Below are positions 19,566-28,775 of a stretch of DNA of 64,000 nt, piece after piece. Position 1 is the stretch's first letter. Every line of letters begins with the position of its first letter. Source of the DNA: an uncultured Pseudomonadota bacterium (GTDB lineage Bacteria; Pseudomonadota; Gammaproteobacteria; Steroidobacterales; Steroidobacteraceae); NCBI GenBank assembly GCA_946479515.1, contig CAMLGF010000012.1:16313-80312 (forward strand). The letters run 5' to 3'. The notes under the pieces were generated by a model, which saw only the letters and a list, made by a program, of their open reading frames with translations, was not told the DNA's origin and did no database searches. The translations under genes and the position numbers were made by a program.

Positions 19566-19790
19566 GTGGGCAGATCGGAAGAACTCGCGGAGATCGACGC
19601 GCTGTTCGCGCGCGCGGACGCGGACCACGACGGCCAGATCGACTATCGGGAATTCCGGGCGCTGGTCCGGGAGCTGGATGAGGGCGAGATGCAGGAGGAC
19701 ATCCTCCGCATCGGCTTCACGGAAACCGACGCCGACGGCAACGGCCGGATCAACATCGACGAATTCCGCGCCTGGTGGCTGTCCGACTGA
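19566..19790 (+). CDS. EF-hand mini-protein
   Basis: A 74-residue protein that is essentially one EF-hand pair. Both calcium loops are complete 12-residue loops: DADHDGQIDYRE and DADGNGRINIDE. The GTG start follows AGGAGAA at the correct distance. No signal peptide is seen, so it is likely cytoplasmic. It is divergent from the diguanylate cyclase, with about 170 bases between. Calcium buffering or sensing is likely from the motifs. The partner is unknown. Confidence 0.85.
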   Translation: MGRSEELAEIDALFARADADHDGQIDYREFRALVRELDEGEMQEDILRIGFTETDADGNGRINIDEFRAWWLSD

Positions 19791-19847
19791 TCGAATGGAC
19801 AAAGGCCCCGCCGCGATGACGAGAATACGGGAGGGGAGGGAGCTCAC

Positions 19848-21335
19848 ATGAAAAGAAGAATCTTCGTCACCACCGCCATTTCCGCCGGCGCCGCGGCGCT
19901 GCTGCCGGCCCGGCGCTTGCTGGCAGGGACGGCGGACGCTGCCGCGATCGGCCGCACCGGCCGGCAGCTCACGCTTCGCGGCCGCGACATCGACGATCTG
20001 CGAGGCAGTCTTCGCGGTCAGCTCCTCACGGCCAGCGAGGAGGGTTACGAACAGGCACGACGTATCTGGAACGGCGCCTTCGATCGGCGGCCGGCGCTCA
20101 TCGTTCGCTGTGCGGGCGCGGCCGACGTCGTGCAGGCCGTGAACTTCGGCCGCGCCCAGGACCTGCTGATCGCCGTGCGCGGCGGCGGCCACAGTCTCTC
20201 CGGGCAATCCGTCTGCGATGGCGGGTTGATGATCGATCTGTCGCCCATGCGCGGTGTCCGCGTCGATCCCATCGCGCGCACGGCGCGCGTGGAGTCCGGC
20301 GCGTTGCTGGGTGATCTCGATCGCGAGTCGCAGGCCTTTGGCCTCGCGACGCCCGCGGGTCGTGTCTCCCACACCGGGGTGGCGGGCCTGACCCTGGGCG
20401 GCGGCTTCGGGCGGCTCACGCCACGCTTCGGGCTCTCCTGCGACAATCTGCGCGCCGCGGACGTGATCACCGCCAACGGCGACTACGTGCGCGCCAGCGC
20501 GCAGGAGAATCGCGAACTTCTGTGGGGCCTGCAGGGCGGCGGCGGCAACTTCGGCGTGGTGACGTCGTTCGAGTACCAGCTGCACCCCGTGAAGCCGGCG
20601 ATGTACGGCGGCACGCTGGTCTATCCACTCGCCCGGGCGCGGGAACTGTTGCGCTTCCTCGCGGAGTTCTCGGAGCGCATGCCCGCGGAACTGTTCGTCG
20701 ACACCATGCTCGGCAATCTGCCGCAGATCGGCAAGGCGCTGGCTTTCTCCATCTGCTACAGCGGTGCGCCGGAGAAGGCCGAGGAAGTCGTCAAGCCGCT
20801 GCGCGCCTTCGGGCCGGCGGTGGATGCCGTCCAGGCCGCGAGCTACGTGCAACTGCAGATGGCGCAGGACCGCGGCTCGCAGCCCGGCCGTGGCTACTAC
20901 GAACGCTCCGGCTTTCTCACGCGCATCGCCCCCGAGCTGATCGACGCGGCGGTCGACAGCATGGAATCCGCCGATCTTCCGGGTGCGCGCATCATGTTCA
21001 CGGGCGACTGCGCCGGCGCGTTCAACCATGTGGCGCGCGATGCCACGGCATTCTGGAATCGCGATGCGCGCTCCACGCTCATCGTGCAGAGCTTCTGGGA
21101 CGACCCGCGCGATGCGGCAGCCTCGGAAGCCAACCGACGCTGGGCGCGCGCGACCTTCGATCGACTGTCGCCGTTCACCCAGGGGTTCTACGTGAACACG
21201 ATCGCCGTCGATGATCCGCACCAGCGCGTGCGCGCGACTTACGGCGACAACTACACCCGGCTGGTGGCGCTCAAGCGCAAATACGACCCGACCAATCTCT
21301 TCCATCGCAACGCCAACATCGATCCGGCCGCGTGA
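19848..21335 (+). CDS. FAD-linked oxidoreductase, berberine-bridge-enzyme-like
   Basis: A 495-residue flavoenzyme with a putative Tat signal (KRRIFVTT then a hydrophobic stretch, about 1-27). The FAD_binding_4 (PCMH-type) domain spans about 70-245, with GGGHSLSG providing the His expected to bind FAD covalently. The second covalent Cys of double-linked BBE enzymes is not seen at GVAGLTLGGGFGRL. The C-terminal BBE motif reads YGDNYTRLVALKRKYDPTN. A very strong purine-rich ribosome site (GGGAGGGGAGGGAG) precedes the ATG. Family members oxidise sugars, alcohols or alkaloid-like compounds. The substrate here is not known. Confidence 0.87.
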   Translation: MKRRIFVTTAISAGAAALLPARRLLAGTADAAAIGRTGRQLTLRGRDIDDLRGSLRGQLLTASEEGYEQARRIWNGAFDRRPALIVRCAGAADVVQAVNFGRAQDLLIAVRGGGHSLSGQSVCDGGLMIDLSPMRGVRVDPIARTARVESGALLGDLDRESQAFGLATPAGRVSHTGVAGLTLGGGFGRLTPRFGLSCDNLRAADVITANGDYVRASAQENRELLWGLQGGGGNFGVVTSFEYQLHPVKPAMYGGTLVYPLARARELLRFLAEFSERMPAELFVDTMLGNLPQIGKALAFSICYSGAPEKAEEVVKPLRAFGPAVDAVQAASYVQLQMAQDRGSQPGRGYYERSGFLTRIAPELIDAAVDSMESADLPGARIMFTGDCAGAFNHVARDATAFWNRDARSTLIVQSFWDDPRDAAASEANRRWARATFDRLSPFTQGFYVNTIAVDDPHQRVRATYGDNYTRLVALKRKYDPTNLFHRNANIDPAA

Positions 21336-21473
21336 GGTCCAAAGACCGCCGATTCTCCTGCGCGTCGCGGCAACAGGGGTGACACCGAACCAAAACACGA
21401 ATGACATCTTGTCGCGCGATGCTCCAACGCAGCAAAGCTCTGGATCTGGAACCCACGCTGTTGGAGAAACAAG

Positions 21474-22901
21474 ATGACGAGATATTCCCGTTCACTTTCG
21501 ATCGCGATTGGCATGTTGCTCACGGGTTCGCTCAGCCACGCAGGCGGGCCCTACCACTCGGCCGATTTCTCGGACTTCTCGCCGCTGGCGGCGTCCGCCG
21601 GCCCGACGGCCTATGAGGGCAAGCCGATCACCTTCGGCAATCCCGATTTTCAGCAGGTCACCATCGCGAGCTTCAACGCCCAGTTCGACGACAACGAGGC
21701 CACGTCGGGCGACTGGGACATGCAGACCGTGAACGAAACGGGGCATCGCAAGGGGCGCTACCTGTTCACGGTGTTCGAGTCGGGCACCTCGGGCGTGCAA
21801 CGCACGGACCTGATGACGGGTGAGACCGACACGATCTGGAAAGTGCTGCCGGGCGATACGGCGTCCCGCTTCGACCCGGCGACCTGGACGCCGTGGGGCA
21901 CCGTGATCACGGGCGAGGAGAACTGGGGTTGCGGCAACGGGCTCTGCGGCCGGTTGTTCGAGCTCAAGAATCCTTTGACCGCGCCCGCCATCTACGAGCC
22001 CGTCGACGCGAACAGCAACGACGGCGCCAGGTTCGTTCAGCAGAACATCATCCCGCGCACGTCGCACGAGGGCCTGCAGTTCGACCGCCAGGGCAACCTG
22101 TACTTCGTCGACGAACTGAATGGCGGCTGCTTCCAGAAATACACGCCGGCCGCGCCTTACTGGGCGATCCTGGCCGGGCGCGCCGACTACTTCGCCGCCG
22201 GGCAGAGCTTCGTGCTGCGCGTGGGCGACGGCAACACGCCGAATGCGACCGGCTCGTACCAGTGGGTGCCGCTGACCGACAAGTGGGGCAAGCCCTTGCC
22301 GGGCGCCGTCATGGTCACGGACGCCAAGGGTGTGACGTCGATCGACGGTCGCGCCACGGCGAACCTGCCGCAGTTCAAGTGCACGGACTATCAACGTCCC
22401 GAGGACGCGCAGATCCAGTCGATCCATGGTCGCGACTACCTGTACGTGACCACCACCACGACCAACGAGATCTATCGGCTCGATCTGCAGTCGAACAAGG
22501 TTTCGGTGTTCGCCAGCCGCAATACCATCGACCTGGCTACCGGCGCGCCGGTCGGGTCGGCGTTGACCAGCCCCGACAATCTGGCGATGGACAACGATGG
22601 CAACATCTACATCGTCGAGGATCAGCCGGGCGGCGTCTCGGACGACATCTGGTTTGCCAGGGATCTCAACAAGGACGGTGACCTGCTCGACGCGGGCGAG
22701 GGCATCGGCCGCTGGGCGACCAACGGCACGGCGGGTTCCGAGTTCACCGGTCTCTACTTCGATCCCTTCGATGGCAACCGTGCCTGGGTGAACATTCAGC
22801 ACCCGGAGAGCGGCAACGATCGCACCATCGAGATCACGATCAAGGGCAAGGGCTGGGATCGCGACCATGGTGACGAAGATGGCGGTCACTGGTGGCGCTG
22901 A
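21474..22901 (+). CDS. PhoX-like (DUF839) secreted protein
   Basis: A 475-residue exported protein with Sec signal about 1-23 (ending SHA). The sequence has the PhoX/DUF839 beta-propeller pattern: WTPWGTVITGEEN, the RPED motif, SPDNLAMDNDGNIYIVEDQPG and FVNIQHP-like NIQHPESG. PhoX enzymes are calcium-dependent phosphatases with a Tat signal. This protein lacks a clear twin-arginine motif and is shorter than classic PhoX, so phosphatase activity is not certain. It ends in a His/Asp-rich tail (GDEDGGHWWR). A strong bidirectional terminator follows. Confidence 0.8.
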   Translation: MTRYSRSLSIAIGMLLTGSLSHAGGPYHSADFSDFSPLAASAGPTAYEGKPITFGNPDFQQVTIASFNAQFDDNEATSGDWDMQTVNETGHRKGRYLFTVFESGTSGVQRTDLMTGETDTIWKVLPGDTASRFDPATWTPWGTVITGEENWGCGNGLCGRLFELKNPLTAPAIYEPVDANSNDGARFVQQNIIPRTSHEGLQFDRQGNLYFVDELNGGCFQKYTPAAPYWAILAGRADYFAAGQSFVLRVGDGNTPNATGSYQWVPLTDKWGKPLPGAVMVTDAKGVTSIDGRATANLPQFKCTDYQRPEDAQIQSIHGRDYLYVTTTTTNEIYRLDLQSNKVSVFASRNTIDLATGAPVGSALTSPDNLAMDNDGNIYIVEDQPGGVSDDIWFARDLNKDGDLLDAGEGIGRWATNGTAGSEFTGLYFDPFDGNRAWVNIQHPESGNDRTIEITIKGKGWDRDHGDEDGGHWWR

Positions 22902-22934
22902 TGCGCGCCGGTATCGCTTGACCTGACGGTCGAG

Positions 22935-22971
22935 AGCCCCCGATGGCCGGGCAGCCATCGGGGGCTTTTTA
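22935..22971 (+). terminator. Intrinsic terminator between phoX-like gene and recQ
   Basis: A perfect 13-base-pair stem (AGCCCCCGATGGC with its complement, loop CGGGCA) followed by TTTTTATT. It ends the PhoX-like transcript. The recQ stop codon lies within its 3' edge, and the left side lacks an A-run, so it mainly serves the plus strand. Confidence 0.92.
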
Positions 22972-24834
22972 TTCGGGTGCGCGAGTGCCGACTGTCGGCT
23001 CCCACCCCTGCACGACTTTCAAGATCGGCTCGCCATAGCGTTCCAGCTTGATTGCGCCGATGCCCGAGATGCCGCGCAGGCCTTCCAGAGACGAGGGCAG
23101 GCGCCGCGCGATCTCCTGCAGCGTCGCGTCATGGAACACCGTGTACGCCGGAACTCCGTGTTCCTTCGCCACGCCCTTGCGCCACTCGCGCAGTGCCGCG
23201 AAGACGACGCTGGATGCGCCGTCGAGACTTTCACGAAATGACGAACCGGCGGCTTCGCCGGGTCGGGGCTGGCGCCGCTTGGCCGGCCTGTCCGCGGGCC
23301 TGCGCAGCTTGAGCGTTCTGCGTCCGCTCAGAACCTCGCGAGCCTCCGGCGTCAGTTTCAGGATGTTGAAGCGGTCGTAGTCCACGCGGATCAGCCGCAG
23401 CGCGACCAGCTGGCGGATCACGGCACGCCACTGCATCGCCGACAGCTCCTGGCCGATGCCAAACGTGCTCACGCGATCGTGACCGTACTGCTCCACCTTG
23501 GGCGTGCGCTGCCCCGTCAGTACGTCGACGATCTGCACGGCGCCGAAGCCGAAGCCGCTTGCCTGCTCGCAGCGGTAGATGCACGACAGGAGCTTGCGCG
23601 CGGCCTCGGTCGCGTCCCATTCGTCAGGGGGTGTCAGGCAGTTGTCGCAGTTGCCGCAGGCGCCGCTCGCCTCCCCGAAGTAGTCGAGCAGGCGTACGCG
23701 GCGGCAATCCACGGTTTCGCACAGGCCCAATAGCGCATCGAGTTTCGCTCCGGCGATGCGCTTGTGTTCCTCGCCCGAGGGCGACTGGTCGATGAGGCGG
23801 CGCTGCTGAACGACGTCCGCGAGACCGTAGATCATCCAGGCGTCCGCGGGCAGGCCATCGCGGCCTGCGCGGCCCGTCTCCTGGTAATACGCCTCGATGC
23901 TCTTCGGCAGGTCGAGATGGGCCACGAAGCGCACGTCGGGCTTGTCGATGCCCATGCCGAAGGCAATGGTCGCCACCATCACCACGCCATCGTCGCGAAT
24001 GAACCGGCCGAGGTGGGCGTCGCGGGTCTCGTGTTCCTTGTCGGCGTGATAGGCGAGCGCATCGATGCCCGAATCCCGCAGGAACGCGGCGGTCTCGTCC
24101 ACGGACTTGCGCGTGAAGCAGTACACGATGCCGGAGTGCCCGGCGTGCTCCTCGCGGATGAATTGCAGCAGCTGCCGTCGGGCATTGTCGCGCTCGGCGA
24201 TGCGATAGCGGATGTTCGGACGATCGAAGCTCGAGATGAACACGCGTGCCGAGGTGAGCTTCAGACGCGCGAGCATCTCCTTGCGCGTGGCGGCGTCCGC
24301 GGTGGCCGTCAGTGCCAGGCGCGGAACCCGGGGATACCGCTCGGCCAGCAGCGCCAGTTGCAGGTATTCCGGGCGGAAGTCGTGCCCCCACTGCGAAACG
24401 CAGTGCGCTTCGTCGATGGCGAAGAGCGCGAGGGTGGCGGCATCCAGCAATTCGAGGCACCGATCCGTCACCAGCCGCTCGGGGGCCACGTACAGGAGAC
24501 TGACTTCGCCCGCGCGCACCGCCTTTTCCACGCGCTGTTGCTCGGGCCAGGACAACGAAGAGTTGAGGAATTCCGCGCGCACACCCGCTTCGCGCAGCGC
24601 GGCCACCTGATCCTGCATCAGCGCGATGAGCGGCGAGACCACCACGCCCATGCCTTCGCGGACCAGCGCCGGTACCTGGTAGCACAGGGACTTGCCGCCG
24701 CCGGTCGGCAGCAGAACCAGTGCATCACCGCCACCGGCGACGTGTTCGATGATCTGCGCCTGCGGCCCACGAAAAGCGGAATACCCCCAGACCTCGTGGA
24801 GAACCCGGGTGGCGCGGCTCATGAGCTCGTTCAT
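22969..24834 (-). CDS. recQ: ATP-dependent DNA helicase RecQ
   Basis: A 621-residue 3'-5' DNA helicase for recombination and fork repair. Visible motifs are Q motif region FRGPQAQII, Walker A TGGGKS, DEAH box in AIDEAHCVSQWGHDFRPEY, SALTATAD-like LALTATAD, motif V ATIAFGMGIDKPDV and motif VI QETGRAGRDG. The RecQ-Ct zinc cysteines are in CRRVRLLDYFGE and CGNCDNCL. A winged-helix region and a C-terminal HRDC domain (about 535-610) complete the standard architecture. Length is normal for the family. The start ATG at 24834 is followed by another at residue 5. Confidence 0.96.
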   Translation of the reverse strand: MNELMSRATRVLHEVWGYSAFRGPQAQIIEHVAGGGDALVLLPTGGGKSLCYQVPALVREGMGVVVSPLIALMQDQVAALREAGVRAEFLNSSLSWPEQQRVEKAVRAGEVSLLYVAPERLVTDRCLELLDAATLALFAIDEAHCVSQWGHDFRPEYLQLALLAERYPRVPRLALTATADAATRKEMLARLKLTSARVFISSFDRPNIRYRIAERDNARRQLLQFIREEHAGHSGIVYCFTRKSVDETAAFLRDSGIDALAYHADKEHETRDAHLGRFIRDDGVVMVATIAFGMGIDKPDVRFVAHLDLPKSIEAYYQETGRAGRDGLPADAWMIYGLADVVQQRRLIDQSPSGEEHKRIAGAKLDALLGLCETVDCRRVRLLDYFGEASGACGNCDNCLTPPDEWDATEAARKLLSCIYRCEQASGFGFGAVQIVDVLTGQRTPKVEQYGHDRVSTFGIGQELSAMQWRAVIRQLVALRLIRVDYDRFNILKLTPEAREVLSGRRTLKLRRPADRPAKRRQPRPGEAAGSSFRESLDGASSVVFAALREWRKGVAKEHGVPAYTVFHDATLQEIARRLPSSLEGLRGISGIGAIKLERYGEPILKVVQGWEPTVGTRAPE

Positions 24835-25136
24835 GTTTGCGATTGTTGGCTGGAGTTGCAGCTGCGCAAGGTTCCGATCGCGTGGAACCGGGCAGAAATG
24901 CGCAACGACGCGCAGGCAGGAGCTGTCATGGCGGGTTCAGTTCGTCAAAAGCCTTAATGGATGGGCGCTGCGGAAACGCTATCACGCGCCCGAGCGCCTG
25001 TTCGCAACATAATCGCAGCGGATGATCAATGATTTCGCGGGTCTGCCGATAGCGATCTCGGAATCCATTCTTTCAATAGCGTTAGCATCCGGCGCACACC
25101 CTCAATGCCCCAAAGCCCATCAATCACGCGCCAGCC
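24835..25136. other. Intergenic region between recQ and a GGDEF gene
   Basis: About 300 bases between divergent genes. A SOS-type LexA box is not seen. The base composition becomes less GC-rich towards 25000-25100, as expected for promoters, but no box pair is clear enough to name. No coding signal is seen. Confidence 0.35.
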
Positions 25137-26516
25137 ATGCGCCCAATGAGCCCCAGGAAATCCAGTCATTCAGCCGCGTTGCTGATTGGCATTCTGTTGA
25201 CGGCGCTCATCATGGTTGCGCATCGCTACCTCCCGGAACGCCGGCTGGTGCTCGGCAGCGGCAATCCGGGTGCCGTCTACTTTCTGATGCAATCGGGCGA
25301 TGGAACGCCTCCCCGGGTCGAATGGGTGGACCAGTCGAAATTGCACTTCGTCTGCGCGTTCGCCAGGGATGCCGCCGGTCAAGGCTGCAGCTTCACGTAT
25401 CTGTTGTACGACTCGCACGCGGATCGAGGCATGGATCTCTCCCGCTACCGGAAGCTGAACCTGTCGCTTCACTATGCGGGCAGCGCCCACTACGTGCGCG
25501 TCGCCATTCGCAACTTCGATCCCAGGTTCTCGAATCTGCAGGACTCCAACTCTTCGAAGTTCAACTCCGTCAATCTGCATCCGAAGGATCTCGCCGACCC
25601 CGTCGCGATCGACCTGAAGGAATTCAGCGTCCCGGAGTGGTGGGTGGGCCAGTACGACCTGCCGAGGAATCTGAGCCAGCCCGACCTCAGCAACGCGACC
25701 GCGATTTCCTTCGACCTGCTGGGCGACCTGGCCGGAACGCAACACGATATCCGCATCGACAAGATCGAATTCACGGGCGAATGGATCAGCGCCGAGTTCT
25801 GGTACCTGGGCATCCTGTGCGTCTGGATGATCCTGGCCGTGACGTACGGGTTCACGCGGTGGCTGTCGCTGCGCCGCCAGCACGCGGAGCAGAGCGAGAA
25901 GATCCATGAGCTGGTGGACAGCAACGAGCAGTTGCAGAGCGAGAAGGAGAAGTACCAGAAGCTGTCGACGGTCGATGCGCTGACCAAGGTCCTCAATCGC
26001 CACGGCATCGAACAATTCGTCGAATCACTGCGCGCCAGCGGGTTGCCCGCCAGCGTCATCGTCATCGATCTCGATCATTTCAAGCGAATCAACGATCACC
26101 GCGGCCACTATGTCGGTGACCGCGTGCTGCAGACGCTGGGAGAAATTCTGCGCGCGCATACCCGCAACACCGACGGTCTCGGCCGTTGGGGTGGCGAGGA
26201 GTTCGTGCTGGTCTGCCCGGGTGCGAGCCTGGCCAGGGCCGCGGATCTCGCGGAAAAACTGCGGCACAGAATTCTGGAAACGAACTTCATACCCGAGGAT
26301 CCCGTGGCGATTTCGGCGAGCTTCGGCGTGGCCGCGGCTACGCCCGGGCTGAGCTTCGAAGATGCGTTCCGGCAAGCCGACCAGGCCCTGTACCTGGCGA
26401 AGAGCCGCGGCCGCAATTGCGTGGTGGCCGCAACCGAAGACCAGATGCACAAGGTCACCGGAGCGCGCAAGAGCACGCTGGCGCTCATCAGCGGGCGCTT
26501 CAAGCTGCACAAATAG
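25137..26516 (+). CDS. Diguanylate cyclase with periplasmic beta-sandwich-like sensor domain
   Basis: A 459-residue inner-membrane protein. One membrane segment lies at about 13-29 and a second at about 225-242, leaving some 195 residues in the periplasm. That domain has alternating strand patterns (RKLNLSLHYAGSAHYVRVAIRN, DIRIDKIEFTGEW) similar to galactose-binding/CBM11-type folds. A coiled coil follows (about 250-280), then a GGDEF domain with RWGGEEF and inhibitory RNTD five residues before it. It should make cyclic di-GMP in response to a periplasmic cue, perhaps a sugar. It converges on a sugar-binding lipoprotein gene. Confidence 0.88.
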   Translation: MRPMSPRKSSHSAALLIGILLTALIMVAHRYLPERRLVLGSGNPGAVYFLMQSGDGTPPRVEWVDQSKLHFVCAFARDAAGQGCSFTYLLYDSHADRGMDLSRYRKLNLSLHYAGSAHYVRVAIRNFDPRFSNLQDSNSSKFNSVNLHPKDLADPVAIDLKEFSVPEWWVGQYDLPRNLSQPDLSNATAISFDLLGDLAGTQHDIRIDKIEFTGEWISAEFWYLGILCVWMILAVTYGFTRWLSLRRQHAEQSEKIHELVDSNEQLQSEKEKYQKLSTVDALTKVLNRHGIEQFVESLRASGLPASVIVIDLDHFKRINDHRGHYVGDRVLQTLGEILRAHTRNTDGLGRWGGEEFVLVCPGASLARAADLAEKLRHRILETNFIPEDPVAISASFGVAAATPGLSFEDAFRQADQALYLAKSRGRNCVVAATEDQMHKVTGARKSTLALISGRFKLHK

Positions 26517-26551
26517 CGCGGGGAGTGGGCGCGACCGGCCGCGACCCGGCC

Positions 26552-27574
26552 TCAATAAGCCCTGTTGGGCAGCTCCGCCGCCGCGTTCTCGCGCGTGAAC
26601 ACGGACTCCTGCGTGATCACGCGCCGGGGAACCGGCTTGCCTGCCTCGAGTAGTTTGACCAGGTCCATGAGCGCCGGCCCCAGCAATGGGCTGCACTCGA
26701 CCGTGACGTTGATCTTGCCGGCAACGATGGCTTCGAGCGCCTTGCGGCTGCCTTCGATCGAGACCACCAGGATATCGCTGCCGGGCTCGAGTCCGGCCGC
26801 TTCGATGGCCTCGATCGCGCCCAGCGCCATGGTATCGCTGTGGGCGAACAGCACGCGGATGCGCCGTCCTTCGCTTTTCAGGAACTCCGCCATCAGCTCG
26901 CGCGCCCGCCCGCGTTGAAAATCGCCGCTCTGCGAGCGGATGATGCGATAGCGCCGGTCGACCGAGATCACCTCGGAGAAGCCTTGCTTGCGGCCGTTGG
27001 CCGGCGCCGAGCCCACGGTACCCTGCAGCTCGACGATGCCGATTTCACCCGGTTCGTCGTGGGTGTGCTCCAGCAGCCAGCGCGCGGCGCGGCGGCCCTC
27101 CTCCACGAAGTCCGAGCCGACGAGCGACACGTACAGCGAGTCGTCGCTGATTTCGATGGTGCGATCCATGAGGATCACGGGAATACCCGCCGCGCGGATT
27201 TCGCGCAGCACTACGTCCCAGCCGCTCTCCACCACCGGCGAGAAGGCAATCACGTCGACTCGTTGTTTGACGAAAGTGCGCAGCATCGCGACCTGATTCT
27301 GCTGGCTGCGGTGTGCATCCTCGAGCCGCAGGTCGACACCGGCGACGCGCGCCGCTTCGCGGATCGACCGGGCATTGGCGGTGTCCCAGTTGGCCTTGCC
27401 CGCGATCTGACTCACGCCGAGCACCAGCGGCGACTTCTCACCTGCGCCGAGCTTGTGTTGCCCATCCGAGCAGCCCCACAACAGGGGAAACAACATGACG
27501 GCCAGCGGCAGAAACACCGTTGCCGGCGGCGCCAGCCGCGCCGGTGAATTCTTCTGGGGACCACGCTGTTTCAT
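26552..27574 (-). CDS. Periplasmic sugar-binding lipoprotein (RbsB/YtfQ-like), orphan
   Basis: A 340-residue type-I binding protein of the ribose/galactofuranose class. A lipobox LLWGC near residue 35 predicts a lipid anchor. The mature fold begins LVLGVSQIAGKANWDTANARS; VDVIAFSPVVESGWDVVL and GIPVILMDRTI are typical ligand-pocket segments, and YtfQ relatives share these. No ABC permease or ATPase gene is near. It may feed a sensor rather than a transporter. It converges on the periplasmic-domain diguanylate cyclase with 35 bases between stops. The start codon is uncertain: the long Arg/Pro-rich head before the hydrophobic core suggests that a shorter start is possible. Confidence 0.85.
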   Translation of the reverse strand: MKQRGPQKNSPARLAPPATVFLPLAVMLFPLLWGCSDGQHKLGAGEKSPLVLGVSQIAGKANWDTANARSIREAARVAGVDLRLEDAHRSQQNQVAMLRTFVKQRVDVIAFSPVVESGWDVVLREIRAAGIPVILMDRTIEISDDSLYVSLVGSDFVEEGRRAARWLLEHTHDEPGEIGIVELQGTVGSAPANGRKQGFSEVISVDRRYRIIRSQSGDFQRGRARELMAEFLKSEGRRIRVLFAHSDTMALGAIEAIEAAGLEPGSDILVVSIEGSRKALEAIVAGKINVTVECSPLLGPALMDLVKLLEAGKPVPRRVITQESVFTRENAAAELPNRAY

Positions 27575-27736
27575 GTGGATGGTGGCTAGCCTGCGCTCTC
27601 AGGCGCCTGCCAACAAGACCCGAACGGGTATGGAAACATACTCATGCGCGCGATCGAGAAGTGCGGCACGGTTCGCGCCCGGCGATCGATATCACTCACC
27701 CAGGCAAGGCCCTCGCCAGGCGGGCGCGGCGGGTCG

Positions 27737-28720
27737 TCACCAGCGCTGGTGGACGAAAGGTTTGACGTTGGCCGTGTACAGCTGCGCAAGGGCCGCCAGC
27801 AGGCTGGCATCCAGCGGCCCTTTCGAACCGGCCGCCACGTTCTGCTCCACCTGTTCGACGCGACGCGCACCGGGGATCGAACAGGTCACGGCGGGGAACG
27901 ATGCGATGAAGCGCAGGGCCATTTCCGGCAGCGTCATGCCGGCCGGTAGCAAGGCGCGCAATTTCTCCACCACTTGCAGGCCCCGCTCGTAGTCGAAGCC
28001 CGAGAAAGTTTCGCCCTTGTCGAAGGCCGCTCCCTCGCGATTGAAGGCGCGGTGATCGTCCGGGTGGAAGCGGGTCGCGCTGGTGAGCTTGCCGGTGAGC
28101 ATGCCGGACGACAGCGGCAGGCGCGCCAGAATGCCGACCTTGCGCTCGGCCGCACGCGGGAACAGCAGTTCCGCGGGGCGTTGGCGCAGTATGTTGAAGA
28201 TCACCTGCAGAGTCTGCAGCCGTGGATACTCGAGCGCCTTCAGGCCTTCCTCGACGCGCTCCACGCTTGCACCGTAGAAGCGCACCTTGCCCGCCTGCAC
28301 GAGGTCGTCGAACACGCCGAACACCTCGGGCATGTAGTACACGTCGGTGGGCGGGCAGTGGATCTGCACCAGGTCGAGCGCCGTTACCTCCAGATTCTTC
28401 AGGCAGCGTTCGACATACCGGGTCAGATTCTCACGGGTATAGCTTTCTTTGACGTGCGGCTGCGAGCGGCGACCCACCTTGGTGGCAACCCAGAAAGGCT
28501 CGCGCCGTTCGCGTCGCAACCGCGCGAGCAGCCGTTCGCTGTGCCCATCGCCGTAGACATCGGCCGTATCGAAGAAGTTGACGCCCAGATCCAGCGCGCG
28601 GTGCAGACAGCGCATGGCCTCGGCATCGTCCACCTCGCCCCAGGTGCCACCGATGGCCCAGGCGCCGAAACTGACACTGGAGACCTGGAAGCCGGTTTGG
28701 CCGAGCGCTTTATATTGCAT
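27737..28720 (-). CDS. Aldo/keto reductase
   Basis: A 327-residue aldo/keto reductase with D51 and Y56 in FDTADVYG, K81 in VATKVG and H121 in QIHCPP, the standard tetrad. The sequence around SIPGARRVEQVEQN is a typical cofactor phosphate-binding end. It belongs to a different subgroup from the reductase at 15982. A 162-base gap separates it from the sugar-binding lipoprotein. Many relatives act on small aldehydes or sugars, but no substrate can be assigned here. Confidence 0.9.
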   Translation of the reverse strand: MQYKALGQTGFQVSSVSFGAWAIGGTWGEVDDAEAMRCLHRALDLGVNFFDTADVYGDGHSERLLARLRRERREPFWVATKVGRRSQPHVKESYTRENLTRYVERCLKNLEVTALDLVQIHCPPTDVYYMPEVFGVFDDLVQAGKVRFYGASVERVEEGLKALEYPRLQTLQVIFNILRQRPAELLFPRAAERKVGILARLPLSSGMLTGKLTSATRFHPDDHRAFNREGAAFDKGETFSGFDYERGLQVVEKLRALLPAGMTLPEMALRFIASFPAVTCSIPGARRVEQVEQNVAAGSKGPLDASLLAALAQLYTANVKPFVHQRW

Positions 28721-28775
28721 GACGACGTCTTACCAAACGAGCGGGCGAGATGCCAGGAGTGTCGAAGCCGATGCG

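Noticed and set aside
19395..21407. Upstream extension of the diguanylate cyclase frame to 1131 residues
   Set aside because: The extra part is antisense to the flavoenzyme and EF-hand genes and has no domain. The PAS domain begins just after the ATG at 19394.
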